DNA from: CBDDEC01 sp965226785
GTDB lineage: Bacteria; Chloroflexota; Dehalococcoidia; UBA2979
Assembly: GCA_965226785.1 (NCBI GenBank)
Contig: CBDDEC010000003.1
Span: 979,053-1,043,052 of the forward strand
Direction: 5' to 3'
Length of the DNA: 64,000 nucleotides
The translations under genes were made by a program, and so were the position numbers. This document shows positions 42,556 to 51,713 of this stretch, piece by piece. Under the pieces are notes generated by a model, which was not told the DNA's origin, searched no databases, and worked only from the letters and a program-made list of their open reading frames with translations. Within the stretch, counting starts at the first letter, position 1, and every line of letters begins with the position of its first letter.

Positions 42556-44301
42556 TCAAGCCGGTCGCAGCGCCTCGATCAGATCGGCGTGCAGCGCCTG
42601 CACGCGGGCGACGATCTCGGCTCGAGGCACCGACTCCGCCTCGTCGGCGTCGCGCAGCTTCAGCTCGATGACGCCCGCCTCGTGGTTACGTGGCGAGACC
42701 GTCAGGCGCAGTGGCACGCCGATCAGGTCAGCGTCGTTGAACTTCACGCCGGGCCGCTCGTCGCGGTCGTCCAGGATCACGTCGAAGCCCGCGTCGAGGA
42801 GTTCCTCGTAGAGCGCGTCCGCTTCGGCCGCCACTGCCTCGTCGCGGTCGAGCCCGATGCCGACGATGTGCACGTCGTAGGGGGCGATCGAGGCGGGCCA
42901 GAGGATGCCATGCTCGTCGTGGTGTTCTTCGACGGCGGAGGCGAGCAGACGTTCGATGCCGAGGCCGTAGCAGCCCATGGTCGGGCGCACCTGCTCGCCG
43001 TCTGCGTTGAGCACGCTCACGTCCATCGGATCGGTGTAGGTGTAATCAAGGCGGAAGACGTGGCCGATCTCGATGCCGCGGCGTGTCTCCAGCCGGCCGT
43101 CGCCGTTCGGACAGGTGAACCCGGCTTCGGCGACCGCGATGTCAGCGACGATCTCCGCCTCCCAGTCGCGGCCGTAGTTCACGTTGCGCAGGTGGTAGCC
43201 CTCGCGGTTGGCGCCGGCGACGAGGTTCGGTGAGTCCGGAATCGACAGGTCGGCGACGACCCGCACCTGCGGCGAGAGGCCGCGAGGCGAGGCGTACCCG
43301 GCGACGAGGCCGTACTCCGCGACCTCGTCGTCGCGCATCTCACGCAGCTCGACGCCACCGAGGGCGTTCGAGAGCTTGACTTCGTTGACCTCGAGATCCC
43401 CGCGCACGACGGTGAAGATCGGCTGCCAGGTGTGCGAACCATGCGCTGAGGCCATGTAGAAGACCGCCTTCGCGGTACGCGCGGTCGGAATGTCGAGCAG
43501 CGCCGCAAGATCTTCGATCGTCGAGGTGTCCGGCGTCGCGACCTCTTCGAGCGCGGCCTCATCCTCGGGCCCGGCGGCGACCCGCGCGAACTCTGCCTTC
43601 TCCATGTTGGCGGCGTAGTCGCCGTTCTCACAGAAGAAGATCGTGTCCTCGCCGACATCGGTGAGGAAAATGAACTCCTGCGACCCCTTGCCGCCGATCG
43701 CGCCCGAATCCGCCTCGACGGCCACGACCGGCACGCCGATGCGCGCGCAGATGCGCTCGTAGGCGTGGAACATCGCGGCGTACGAGGTATCGAGGCCGGC
43801 GTCGTCGAGGTCGAAGCTGTAGGCGTCTTTCATCGTGAACTCGCGGACGCGGATCAGGCCGCCGCGTGGCCGCGCCTCGTCACGGAACTTCGTCTGGATC
43901 TGGTAGAGCGTGACGGGCATGTCGCGGTAGGAGCTCGTGTGGTCGTCGAAGAGGCGCGTCACGACCTCCTCGTGCGTAGGGCCCAGGGCGAGCCCGCGCT
44001 CGCGACGGTCGACGAGCTGAAACAGCACCGAGCCCATCACGTCCTTGCGCCCGCTCTCCTCCCAGAGCTCGATCGGTTGGATGCCGGGCAGGTGCACCTC
44101 CTGCGCGCCCGCGCGGTCCATCTCCTCGCGCACGATCTGCTCGATGCGCAGGCGCGTGCGGTTGCCCAGCGGCATGAACGAGTAGACGCCCGCCATCAGC
44201 TGGTCGATGAAGCCGGCGCGCAACAACAGGCTGTGGCTCACCGTCTCGGCGTCGCCGGGCGGCTCACGCAGGGTGTGACCGAAGTGTCGTGACATCCGCA
44301 T
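42556..44301 (-). CDS. proS: Prolyl-tRNA synthetase, bacterial type
   Basis: Class II synthetase of 581 residues. Motif 1/2 regions such as LMAGVYSFMPLGNRTRLRIEQIV and LGPTHEEVVTRLF are present, followed by the editing INS domain (about residues 220-380) and the motif 3 stretch VRPTMGCYGLGIERLLAS. The C-terminal anticodon-binding domain has VILDDRDERPGVKFNDADLIGVPLRL. Terminated by its own hairpin; ATG at 44301. Confidence 0.95.
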   Translation of the reverse strand: MRMSRHFGHTLREPPGDAETVSHSLLLRAGFIDQLMAGVYSFMPLGNRTRLRIEQIVREEMDRAGAQEVHLPGIQPIELWEESGRKDVMGSVLFQLVDRRERGLALGPTHEEVVTRLFDDHTSSYRDMPVTLYQIQTKFRDEARPRGGLIRVREFTMKDAYSFDLDDAGLDTSYAAMFHAYERICARIGVPVVAVEADSGAIGGKGSQEFIFLTDVGEDTIFFCENGDYAANMEKAEFARVAAGPEDEAALEEVATPDTSTIEDLAALLDIPTARTAKAVFYMASAHGSHTWQPIFTVVRGDLEVNEVKLSNALGGVELREMRDDEVAEYGLVAGYASPRGLSPQVRVVADLSIPDSPNLVAGANREGYHLRNVNYGRDWEAEIVADIAVAEAGFTCPNGDGRLETRRGIEIGHVFRLDYTYTDPMDVSVLNADGEQVRPTMGCYGLGIERLLASAVEEHHDEHGILWPASIAPYDVHIVGIGLDRDEAVAAEADALYEELLDAGFDVILDDRDERPGVKFNDADLIGVPLRLTVSPRNHEAGVIELKLRDADEAESVPRAEIVARVQALHADLIEALRPA

Positions 44302-44354
44302 GGCGCGAGTCTACGGGCGATCGCCCGTGCCATCGACCGAGCCACCAGGGCTCG

Positions 44355-45317
44355 CTAGGCCTCGCTGTTGGCAAGCACGCCGGTCGTGCGCATCAGCTCG
44401 AGGCCGCTTGCGACATCGGCGTCGGGTTCGTGCTGGTTGATCTCGAAGGTGCGGGCCGCCGAGGGGTTGGCTTCCGCGATGCGCGTCGCGAGCCACTCGA
44501 AGTCGACGTCACCGTTGCCCGGCGCGCGGTGGTCGGTTAGGCCGGTCACATCTTGCAAATGCAGCCCGACGAGGCGGTCGCCCACGTCGTCCCACCACTG
44601 CTGGCGGTCGACGAGGCCGAGGCGGTGCTGCACCTCCGCATGGCCGACATCGTGGAGGTAGCCCGCGACCTCGGCGGGGTAGGGCGCGAGCAGCTCGCTC
44701 ATCTCCTCGGGCAGCCCGATCTCGAAGTGGTTGAGCCGGGATTCGAGCGCGATCGTCACGCCGTGCTCCTCGGCGGCGGCGCAGAGCTCGGCGAGTGTGC
44801 GCCGCGCGACGTCGAGGTAGGGCCCGGCGATCGAGGCACGCTCGCGGCGGGCGTCGAGCTGCGCTTCGGCGAACTCCTCGGCGCGCGTAGTGCGCTGGTC
44901 GTAGAGCCGACGCGCGCGGCGCTCACCGTTGCCCGGGCGATCGCCGACCGCGCCGAGGTGCACGACGACGTTCTCGGCGCCCGCCTCGCCTGCGAGTTCG
45001 ACGGAGCGCACGGTGTACTCGCAGGCGAGGCGCCGCTCAGCCTCGTCGGTGGAGGCAAGATTGAGTCCGCGGTTCCAGCCACGCTCGGCGTGCCGCTCGA
45101 GCGGCGCGGGCGCATGCACGCCGCTGACCGGCAGGATGCCGGCGCCGAGGATCGCGCCGACATGGTGGGCCTCCATCGAGTGGTTGATCTCGATCGCCTC
45201 GTAGCCGAGCTCGGCAGCGCGGGTCATGAACGCCGGCAGGTCACGCTCGAAGCGCGGCTGCATCGCCCACATCGTGGAGAGCGAAGCGACGGGGTGCGAG
45301 TGGTTGGCTCCGCTCAC
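44355..45317 (-). CDS. Sugar phosphate isomerase/epimerase (xylose isomerase-like TIM barrel)
   Basis: 320 residues from the GTG at 45317, which overlaps the ispG stop (GTGA). It belongs to the AP-endonuclease-2 / xylose isomerase TIM-barrel superfamily. IEINHSMEAHHV, ENVVVHLGAVGDR, IALESRLNHFE, GYLHDVGHAEV, VGLHLQDVTG and HRAPGNGDVDFEWL carry likely metal ligands (Glu, Asp/His). The substrate is unknown. Location after ispG is probably only transcriptional convenience. Confidence 0.85.
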   Translation of the reverse strand: MSGANHSHPVASLSTMWAMQPRFERDLPAFMTRAAELGYEAIEINHSMEAHHVGAILGAGILPVSGVHAPAPLERHAERGWNRGLNLASTDEAERRLACEYTVRSVELAGEAGAENVVVHLGAVGDRPGNGERRARRLYDQRTTRAEEFAEAQLDARRERASIAGPYLDVARRTLAELCAAAEEHGVTIALESRLNHFEIGLPEEMSELLAPYPAEVAGYLHDVGHAEVQHRLGLVDRQQWWDDVGDRLVGLHLQDVTGLTDHRAPGNGDVDFEWLATRIAEANPSAARTFEINQHEPDADVASGLELMRTTGVLANSEA

Positions 45318-46453
45318 GCGTCGAGGTCCGCGATCACCTCGTCGAGGAGCGCCTTCGTGCGGTCGAGGACCTCGTCGTAGCCGAAGTGGCCGACCGTCTC
45401 CGTGCCACGCTTGAGGTTCACACCCAGCGGTCCGCACCAGAGCCCGATGTCCGCATCATCGGTCTCGCCGGGGCCATTCACGCGGCAGCCCATCACCGCG
45501 ATCGTGACGTCGAAGTCCTGCGCGTACTCGGACATGCGCTTCACGTCCTGCGCCAGGTCCACAAACGCCTCGTTCTCCACGCGGGAGCAGGAGGGGCAAC
45601 TGATGATATTTAGCCCCTCGTCGAGGCCGGCCGGGACGGAGCGGAAACGCCCCGCGGCGATGTCCTCGAGGATCCCGCGGCCCACGCGCACCTCGTCGCC
45701 CTTGTTGTCGAAGGGTACCGTCAGCGAGACGCGAATCGTGTCGCCCAGGCCCTCGGCGATCAGCTGCTCGAAGGCGACACGCGTCTTGATGATCCCATCG
45801 GGCGGCATGCCGGCCTCGGTCACGCCGAGGTGCAGCGGGACGTCCGGGCGCTGCATCGCGAAGCGACGGTTGCCTTCGACGACCTTGCGCCAGTCGGAAT
45901 CCTTGAGCGATACGACGAAGCGGTGGAACCCGAGATCGTCGAGCAGTTCCGCGTGGTCGAGCGCGCTTTGCACCATGGCGCCGACATCGTCCTCGCCGAA
46001 GCGCTCGATCATCGCCGGGTCGACCGACCCGCAGTTGACGCCGACGCGCAACGCGATGTCATGCGCCTCGGCCGTCTCCGCGATCATCGCGACTTTGTCG
46101 CGCACGGGCTTCTCGCGCTCGTGGTGCCAGAGATGGCCCGGGTTGTAGCGCACCTTGTCGACGTGCGGCGCAACCGCGGTCACGAGGCGGTAGTTCTCCT
46201 GGAGGTCGACGGAGAGCGTCGCCGAAGTGCGGTCTCGAATCTCCGCCAGTGCCACTACGTCCGCCTTCGAGTCGACGGCGATGCGCACGAGGTCGGCGCC
46301 GGCCTGATCGATCAGCCCGACCTGGCGGACCGTGGCCTCAATGTCCTGCGTCTTGGTCGCGGCCATCGACTGCACGGCAATGGGCGCGCCGCCACCGATC
46401 GTGATCGGCCCGACGCGCACCGCCCGTGTGTCCTTGCGCTTCGAAGGCTTCAT
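45314..46453 (-). CDS. ispG: 4-hydroxy-3-methylbut-2-enyl diphosphate synthase (IspG)
   Basis: MEP-pathway iron-sulfur enzyme turning MEcPP into HMBPP. 379 residues from the ATG at 46453. Typical motifs are PIAVQSMAATKTQD, VRYNPGH, GVTEAGMP and the cluster cysteines in SCPSCSRVENE and MGCRVNGPGE. A longer upstream frame has no homology. It is the two-domain bacterial form. Confidence 0.95.
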   Translation of the reverse strand: MKPSKRKDTRAVRVGPITIGGGAPIAVQSMAATKTQDIEATVRQVGLIDQAGADLVRIAVDSKADVVALAEIRDRTSATLSVDLQENYRLVTAVAPHVDKVRYNPGHLWHHEREKPVRDKVAMIAETAEAHDIALRVGVNCGSVDPAMIERFGEDDVGAMVQSALDHAELLDDLGFHRFVVSLKDSDWRKVVEGNRRFAMQRPDVPLHLGVTEAGMPPDGIIKTRVAFEQLIAEGLGDTIRVSLTVPFDNKGDEVRVGRGILEDIAAGRFRSVPAGLDEGLNIISCPSCSRVENEAFVDLAQDVKRMSEYAQDFDVTIAVMGCRVNGPGETDDADIGLWCGPLGVNLKRGTETVGHFGYDEVLDRTKALLDEVIADLDA

Positions 46454-46494
46454 TGCGCGATCGAGGATAGCGCGCGCCGGGCTTGGGCTCTCCG

Positions 46495-47700
46495 CTAGCG
46501 GAAGAGCGATTCGCCGTTGGCGATACGCGAGATGTCGATGAAGGTGATGACCAGCGCCAGCGCGATGAAGGCAACGAAGCCCACGAAGTGGACCATCGCC
46601 TCCTTCTCCGGCGCGACGCGCCTGCCTCGCCGGGCGATCTCGACGACGATGAATGCGGCCCGGCCGCCGTCGAGCATCGGCAGCGGCAGCAGGTTGAGGA
46701 TGCCGAGGTTGATCGAGAGCAGGGCAGCCAGCTCGAGCAACGGTGAGACGGCGCCAGTCCGGCTGTCCGAGGCGCGGGCGACCTCGCCGGTGGTCTGAGC
46801 GATGCCGACCGGGCCGGCGAACTGCGGGCCCGATGAGCCCTTGAACCAGCCGATGATCTGGTTGCGCGCGAGGATCAGGGTGTCCCAGGTTTGCCGTAGG
46901 CCCTGCGGGAACGCCTCCCATGGCGCGAGCGCCTCGGTGTCGGTGAACGGGTACTGCGAGCCGATCGTGATGCCGGTGGGGCCCTGGCCCGCCGGGGGCG
47001 CCCAGCGCGCCTCGATCGGGATCTCGAGGAACTCGCTGCCGCGCTTCACGAGGAACTCGATCTCGCGCCCCTGTCCAAGGCGTACGTAGCGGCTGGCCTC
47101 AGGCACGTTCTTCGTAGTGCGGCCGTCGATTGCGTAGATGACGTCGCCGGTCTGCAGCCCCGCGGCCTCCGCCGGTGCGCCCTCCACGACCGAGGTGACC
47201 TGGGCACGGGCAGCGGGGACCTCGTGCGGGATCATCAACGCGATACCGAAGAGGATGATCGGCAGCGCGAGGTTGGCGAGCGCGCCCGAGGTGATGACGA
47301 TTAGGCGTTGCCACGCCGGCCGCGAGGCGAGCGCGCGAGGGTGGCTCGGGTCCTCTTCGCCCTCGAGGCGGACGAAGCCGCCGATCGGGAGCCAGTTCAC
47401 CGTGTACTCGGTGTCGCCGACCTTCTTGCCCCAGATCTTCGGTGGGAAGCCGACGCCGAACTCGTGCACGAGGATGCCGAACATCTTCGCGGTGGCGAAG
47501 TGCGCGAATTCGTGGATCACGACCAGCGCTAGCAGGATGACGATGAACAGCAGCGCCGAAGTGAAGGCGTCGCGTGCGAGGCCGAAGAAGACGAAGATGC
47601 CGATCGCAACGATTAGAGGTGTGATGAAGCGGGGCAGGTTGAAGCGCGGCGACCCCTCGCTGGAGGTGGGCGGCACCGAGCGGTTGTCCTGGTCGCTCAC
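46495..47700 (-). CDS. rseP: Site-2 (RseP-type) intramembrane metalloprotease
   Basis: 401 residues from the GTG at 47700, which overlaps the dxr stop (GTGA). The zinc motif is VVIHEFAHFATA (HEXXH) in the first half, with a PDZ-like domain around TGDVIYAIDGRTTKN and the distal NLLPLPMLDGGRAAF motif with the third ligand Asp. There are about four membrane helices. The typical role is cutting anti-sigma factors or signal-peptide remnants. Confidence 0.92.
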   Translation of the reverse strand: MSDQDNRSVPPTSSEGSPRFNLPRFITPLIVAIGIFVFFGLARDAFTSALLFIVILLALVVIHEFAHFATAKMFGILVHEFGVGFPPKIWGKKVGDTEYTVNWLPIGGFVRLEGEEDPSHPRALASRPAWQRLIVITSGALANLALPIILFGIALMIPHEVPAARAQVTSVVEGAPAEAAGLQTGDVIYAIDGRTTKNVPEASRYVRLGQGREIEFLVKRGSEFLEIPIEARWAPPAGQGPTGITIGSQYPFTDTEALAPWEAFPQGLRQTWDTLILARNQIIGWFKGSSGPQFAGPVGIAQTTGEVARASDSRTGAVSPLLELAALLSINLGILNLLPLPMLDGGRAAFIVVEIARRGRRVAPEKEAMVHFVGFVAFIALALVITFIDISRIANGESLFR

Positions 47701-48857
47701 ACCTTGGCCCCGATCACTTCGTCGACATAACGACGGCCCCACGCCTCGGCGGCGAGCAAGTCCTCTAGTTGAGGATCGGCTACTCCCTCGTGCGTCTCAA
47801 GTGACGACCGCAACAGTTGCGCGATATCTGTGAATCGACAGCGCCCGGCGAGGAAGTGCGCGACGGCGGATTCGTCGGCTCCGCTCACCGCGGCCGCCGA
47901 GGTGTCCTCGCGGCGTCCCGCTTCCAGCGCGATGTCGAGCGCGGGGAAACGCTCGCGGTCGACTTCGCCGAAGTGGAGTGCGCCCCGCGCGGCCAGGTCC
48001 ATCGGCGGCGCCGGCTGGGCGGGCGCGCGGTCGGGGTAGGCGAGGGCGACCTGGATCGGAAGCCGCATGTCGGGCTCGCCGAGCTGTGCCTTCACCGACC
48101 CGTCCCGGTACGTCACCATGCTGTGGACCACGCTTTCGCGGTGCTGCAGGACGTCGACGCGGTCGAGCGGGATATCGAAGAGCCAGCGCGCCTCGATCGC
48201 CTCCAGTCCCTTGTTGAACAGCGTCGCCGAGTCGATCGTGACCTTCGGTCCCATCTCCCAGGTCGGATGCTGCAGTGCCTGCTCCGGCGTCACGGCGTCG
48301 AGCTCCGCCAGGTCGAGGTCGCGGAATGCGCCGCCCGAGGCTGTGAGTGTGAGACGGTCAATCGCGTCCGGCGGTTCCCCCCAGAGGCACTGCCAGATGG
48401 CGGAGTGCTCGGAGTCGACCGGCCGCAGCTCCGCGCCTCGATCAGCGTTGCGCTCCAGGGTGTCGCGCACGGCCGCGCCGCCAACCACGAGCACCTCCTT
48501 GTTCGCGATGGCGACGGGCTTGCCCGCCTCGAGGCCCGCGAGCGTCGGTGGCAGCCCGGCCAGGCCGCTCGTCGCCACCAGGACGACATCGACATCGTCG
48601 CGCGCCGCGATCTCTTCCAGCGGCGCCCAGTCGGCGCCGGAGGCGGAGCGCAGGTCAGCGGCGGCATCTTCGTCGACGGCGTGGATGGCGGTGGGGGCGA
48701 ACTCCTCGACCTGGGCAGTGAGCGCGTCGATGTTGCGCCCGGCCGCGAGGGCCGTGACGCGGAAGCGGTCCGGGAGGCCCCGGACCACGTCGAGGGTTTG
48801 CCGTCCCACCGAGCCGGTCGAGCCGAGGACGGCGATGCGGATTACGTCTGTAGCCAT
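47697..48857 (-). CDS. dxr: 1-deoxy-D-xylulose 5-phosphate reductoisomerase
   Basis: Second enzyme of the MEP pathway. 386 residues. The NADPH motif is VLGSTGSVGRQTLDVV, followed by ANKEVLVVGG, the metal-binding RPVDSEHSAIWQCL and KVTIDSATLFNKGLEAIEARWLF. Overlaps cdsA by 16 nt at its start. The pathway is completed in this operon only by ispG; other MEP genes lie elsewhere. Confidence 0.95.
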   Translation of the reverse strand: MATDVIRIAVLGSTGSVGRQTLDVVRGLPDRFRVTALAAGRNIDALTAQVEEFAPTAIHAVDEDAAADLRSASGADWAPLEEIAARDDVDVVLVATSGLAGLPPTLAGLEAGKPVAIANKEVLVVGGAAVRDTLERNADRGAELRPVDSEHSAIWQCLWGEPPDAIDRLTLTASGGAFRDLDLAELDAVTPEQALQHPTWEMGPKVTIDSATLFNKGLEAIEARWLFDIPLDRVDVLQHRESVVHSMVTYRDGSVKAQLGEPDMRLPIQVALAYPDRAPAQPAPPMDLAARGALHFGEVDRERFPALDIALEAGRREDTSAAAVSGADESAVAHFLAGRCRFTDIAQLLRSSLETHEGVADPQLEDLLAAEAWGRRYVDEVIGAKV

Positions 48858-49630
48858 CGCACGATCCAGTATAAGACCGGCCCCGTCAGCAATAGCGAGT
48901 CGAGGCGATCGAGAATGCCGCCGTGTCCGGGCAGGAGCTGCGACATGTCCTTCACGCCGAGCCGGCGCTTCAGCGCCGACTCCAGCAGGTCGCCGGTGAT
49001 CGCCGCGATCGGCAGCGCGACGGCGATGAGGATCTGCGCGCCCGCGCGGATCGTGGGCTCGAGGATGAGCATGGCGACCGCCGCGCCGATCGCGCCGAAG
49101 ACGACACCGCCGATGGCGCCCTCCCAGGTTTTGTTTGGCGAGATCTGAGGCGCAAACGGCCGCCGGCCGATCAGCCGGCCGACGACGTAGGCGCCGGTAT
49201 CAGTGCTGAACGTGGCTGCCAGCATGACGATCAGCCACTCGACGCCATCGAGGCGGTCCCGTAGCAGCACGAGGTGCGCCCCGAGGACGCCGAGGTAGAG
49301 GACGCCTGCGATCCACCAGCCGAGCCGAGACTCCCCGAAGATGTTGCCGGGGCGCAGCACGAGGATCAGCGCTGCGGCCGTTGGCAGCAGCAGGGCGCTG
49401 AGCGGCAGCGTCTCGGTCGTGCGGAGGGTGGCGACGAGGAGCGCCACGACGGCCGCCGCGGCGATGGCGACGACCTGTTCGCGGTCGGGCAAGGCGGCGC
49501 GGACGAACTCGTAGACAGCGATCGCGAGGATCAGCTCGATCGCGCCCGAGAAGAAGGCCTCCGGGACGATGAGAAGCAGCGCCAGGAGCGGGAGGCCGAC
49601 GGCGGCGACCGCGACGCGCTGGATCAGCAT
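48842..49630 (-). CDS. cdsA: Phosphatidate cytidylyltransferase (CDP-diacylglycerol synthase)
   Basis: Makes CDP-diacylglycerol for PG, CL and PI. 262 residues from the ATG at 49630, with about seven membrane helices. The signature ESALKRRLGVKDMSQLLPGHGGILDRLDSL lies at the C-terminus. It supplies the substrate for the PI-type phosphatidyltransferase at 29706. Located between uppS and dxr as usual. Confidence 0.94.
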   Translation of the reverse strand: MLIQRVAVAAVGLPLLALLLIVPEAFFSGAIELILAIAVYEFVRAALPDREQVVAIAAAAVVALLVATLRTTETLPLSALLLPTAAALILVLRPGNIFGESRLGWWIAGVLYLGVLGAHLVLLRDRLDGVEWLIVMLAATFSTDTGAYVVGRLIGRRPFAPQISPNKTWEGAIGGVVFGAIGAAVAMLILEPTIRAGAQILIAVALPIAAITGDLLESALKRRLGVKDMSQLLPGHGGILDRLDSLLLTGPVLYWIVRWLQT

Positions 49631-49652
49631 GGGGTGCGGCCTCGGCGGGCCG

Positions 49653-50441
49653 CTACGCCAGCCCGTTCTGCGCCAGGCCGGCGTCAAGGTCGCCCTCGAT
49701 CAGGCCGAAGCGCCGCTGCCGGCGCGTGTATTCGAGGAGCGCGCGGTCCAGCTCGCCCTCGTTGAAATCGGGCCAGAGTGTCTCGGTGAAGTAGTACTCG
49801 CTGTACGCGGCCTGCCAGATCATGAAGTTCGACACGCGACGCTCACCGCCCGTACGGATGACGAGGTCTGGCGCCGGGAGGTCGGACGCCTCGAGGTGGG
49901 CGGCGATCGCCCCCTCCGTCACGTCTTCGGCCCGGACGCCGCTGGCGACGAGCTGACGCACCGCCTCCACGATGTCCGCGCGCCCGCCGTAGTTGAAGGC
50001 GAGGTTGAGGGTGAGGCGGTCGTTGCGCTCCGTCAGCTTGATGGCGCGCTCGACCTTGGCCTGCAGCCGGCCCGGCAGCCGCTCGAGGTCGCCCAGGTGG
50101 CGCAACCGCACGCCCTGTGCGTGGAGTTCGTCCAGGTAGTCGTCGATGAAACGTTGGCCGAGTTTCAGGATCGCCTGCACCTCGCGGCGAGGTCGCCCCC
50201 AGTTCTCTGTGGAGAACCCCCAGACGGTGAGCACGGAGATCCCGTACTCGGCGACACGTTCAACGATCGGGCGGATGGCCTCGGCGCCCGCCCGATGGCC
50301 GTCGGCTCGATCGACGCCGTGCGCGGTCGCCCAGCGGCCGTTGCCGTCCATGATCACGCCCACGTGCTGCGGCAGCACCGGTAGGCGGAGCAGGGGAACG
50401 TGGTTACTGGCGGCGGTGGCGGTCACGGCGGTCGCGGTCAC
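49653..50441 (-). CDS. uppS: Isoprenyl (undecaprenyl) diphosphate synthase
   Basis: cis-prenyltransferase that makes the lipid carrier. 262 residues. VGVIMDGNGRWATAHG (metal Asp), VWGFSTENWGRPRREV, LNLAFNYGGRADIVEAVR and DLVIRTGGERRVSNFMIWQAAYSEYYF are the family motifs. The start region MTATAVTATAASNH is a low-complexity tail; an internal start is possible but without support. Chain length cannot be judged from sequence. Confidence 0.94.
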   Translation of the reverse strand: MTATAVTATAASNHVPLLRLPVLPQHVGVIMDGNGRWATAHGVDRADGHRAGAEAIRPIVERVAEYGISVLTVWGFSTENWGRPRREVQAILKLGQRFIDDYLDELHAQGVRLRHLGDLERLPGRLQAKVERAIKLTERNDRLTLNLAFNYGGRADIVEAVRQLVASGVRAEDVTEGAIAAHLEASDLPAPDLVIRTGGERRVSNFMIWQAAYSEYYFTETLWPDFNEGELDRALLEYTRRQRRFGLIEGDLDAGLAQNGLA

Positions 50442-50489
50442 TCCTGATCGTCGGGCTCTCTGGATCCTCGGACGCTCTCGTCGTGGTGG

Positions 50490-51047
50490 CTAGACCTCGA
50501 GTAGGTCCGCTTCCTTCTGCTTCGCCAGGTTCTCGACCTTGGTGACGTACTCGTGCGTCAACCGTTCGACCTCTTCGTTCGCGGTGTGCCCTTCGTCCTC
50601 GGAGATCTCGTGCTCCCGCTGGGCGTGCTTGACCTCGTCGTTGGCGTGCCGCCGGGCATTGCGGACGGAGACACGCGCCTCTTCGGTCCGCCCGCCGAGC
50701 TGCTTCACGAGATCGCGGCGCCGTTCCTCGGTCAGCGGCGGAATCGGCAGACGGATCACCTGGCCGTCGGAGGATGGCGTGATGCCCAGGTCGCTGATCT
50801 GAATGGCGCGCATGATCGGGTTGAGCGCGCCCTTGTCCCAGGGCGTGATGGTGATCAGACTGGCGTCCGGCGTCGCCAGGTTGGCCAGTTGGTTGAGCGG
50901 CATCTGCGACTCGTAGTGGTCAATCAACATGTCCTCGACGAGGGTCGTCGAGGCGCGGCCGGTGCGCAGCGTCCCGAGCGCGCGCTCGTAAGCGTGCACT
51001 GCCTCGTCCATGCGTTCTTCCGCTTCGAGCAGGATTTCTTCGGTCAC
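50490..51047 (-). CDS. frr: Ribosome recycling factor
   Basis: Splits post-termination ribosomes together with EF-G. 185 residues, with ERMDEAVHAYERALGTLRTGRAS at the start, INPIMRAI-like ALNPIMRAIQISDLGITPSSDG, and IPPLTEERRRDLVK in the centre. The long helical C-terminus is full length. Located after tsf, with no pyrH gene in between. Confidence 0.95.
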   Translation of the reverse strand: MTEEILLEAEERMDEAVHAYERALGTLRTGRASTTLVEDMLIDHYESQMPLNQLANLATPDASLITITPWDKGALNPIMRAIQISDLGITPSSDGQVIRLPIPPLTEERRRDLVKQLGGRTEEARVSVRNARRHANDEVKHAQREHEISEDEGHTANEEVERLTHEYVTKVENLAKQKEADLLEV

Positions 51048-51157
51048 GGAGCTTCCCCCCGCCTGGCCGGCTGCCCTGCGGGCGCGCGTGTGCAGGTCGT
51101 TGGCTCAGAGTAGCGCAGCCGTGCCGCCGGGGTGTCTGCCGTGTTCCTATCGAACGC

Positions 51158-51655
51158 CTAGCCGCCCAGCTCGAAGCGGGAGATACGCGCCACGCGGATG
51201 TTCTCGCCGGTCTGCGCGATCGCTTCCTGCACCAGTTCGCCCACCGTACGCGAGCCGTCCTTGATGAATGCCTGCGTGAGGAGGGCGTTGTCCTCCTTCG
51301 AGCCGACGACGTCGTCCGGCACGTCGTCGACCTCGATCGCGGCGGGGTTCATCGCCGCCACCTGCATCGCGATGTCGCGGGCGAGGGTGCGGAACGCGTC
51401 CGTGCGCGCGACGAAGTCCGTTTCGCACTGCACCTCGACAAGAGCGCCGAGGCGGTCGCCGTGGACGTAGGCCTCGATCAGCCCCTCGCCGGTGGCGCGG
51501 TCGGCGCGCTTGGCCGCGGAGGCGACGCCCTGCTGCCGCAGGATTTCCTTCGCCGCGTCGAAGTCGCCGTTCGACTCCTCCAGCGCTCGCTTGCTGTTCA
51601 TCACGCCCGCGCCAGTCTCGTCGCGGAGGCGCTTCACGTCTGTCGTGCTGACCAT
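51158..51655 (-). CDS. tsf: Translation elongation factor Ts (short form)
   Basis: Nucleotide exchange factor for EF-Tu. 165 residues from the ATG at 51655, preferred over 51658 because GGGAG then sits 6 nt upstream. The N-terminal VKRLRDETGAGVMNSKRALEESNGDF and ARTDAFRTLARDIAMQVAAMNP mark the UBA and core domain. The protein lacks the second core domain found in E. coli (about 280 residues) and resembles the short Thermus-type factor. Confidence 0.93.
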   Translation of the reverse strand: MVSTTDVKRLRDETGAGVMNSKRALEESNGDFDAAKEILRQQGVASAAKRADRATGEGLIEAYVHGDRLGALVEVQCETDFVARTDAFRTLARDIAMQVAAMNPAAIEVDDVPDDVVGSKEDNALLTQAFIKDGSRTVGELVQEAIAQTGENIRVARISRFELGG

Positions 51656-51713
51656 CATCTGCTCCCTGCGGCCCGCGCGGGCCGTCGCGGTCTCGTCGTC
51701 GCCTCGGGTCGAG

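Noticed and set aside
40712..42811. Plus-strand open frame of 699 codons opposite nusA
   Set aside because: Antisense shadow that also crosses the proS terminator.
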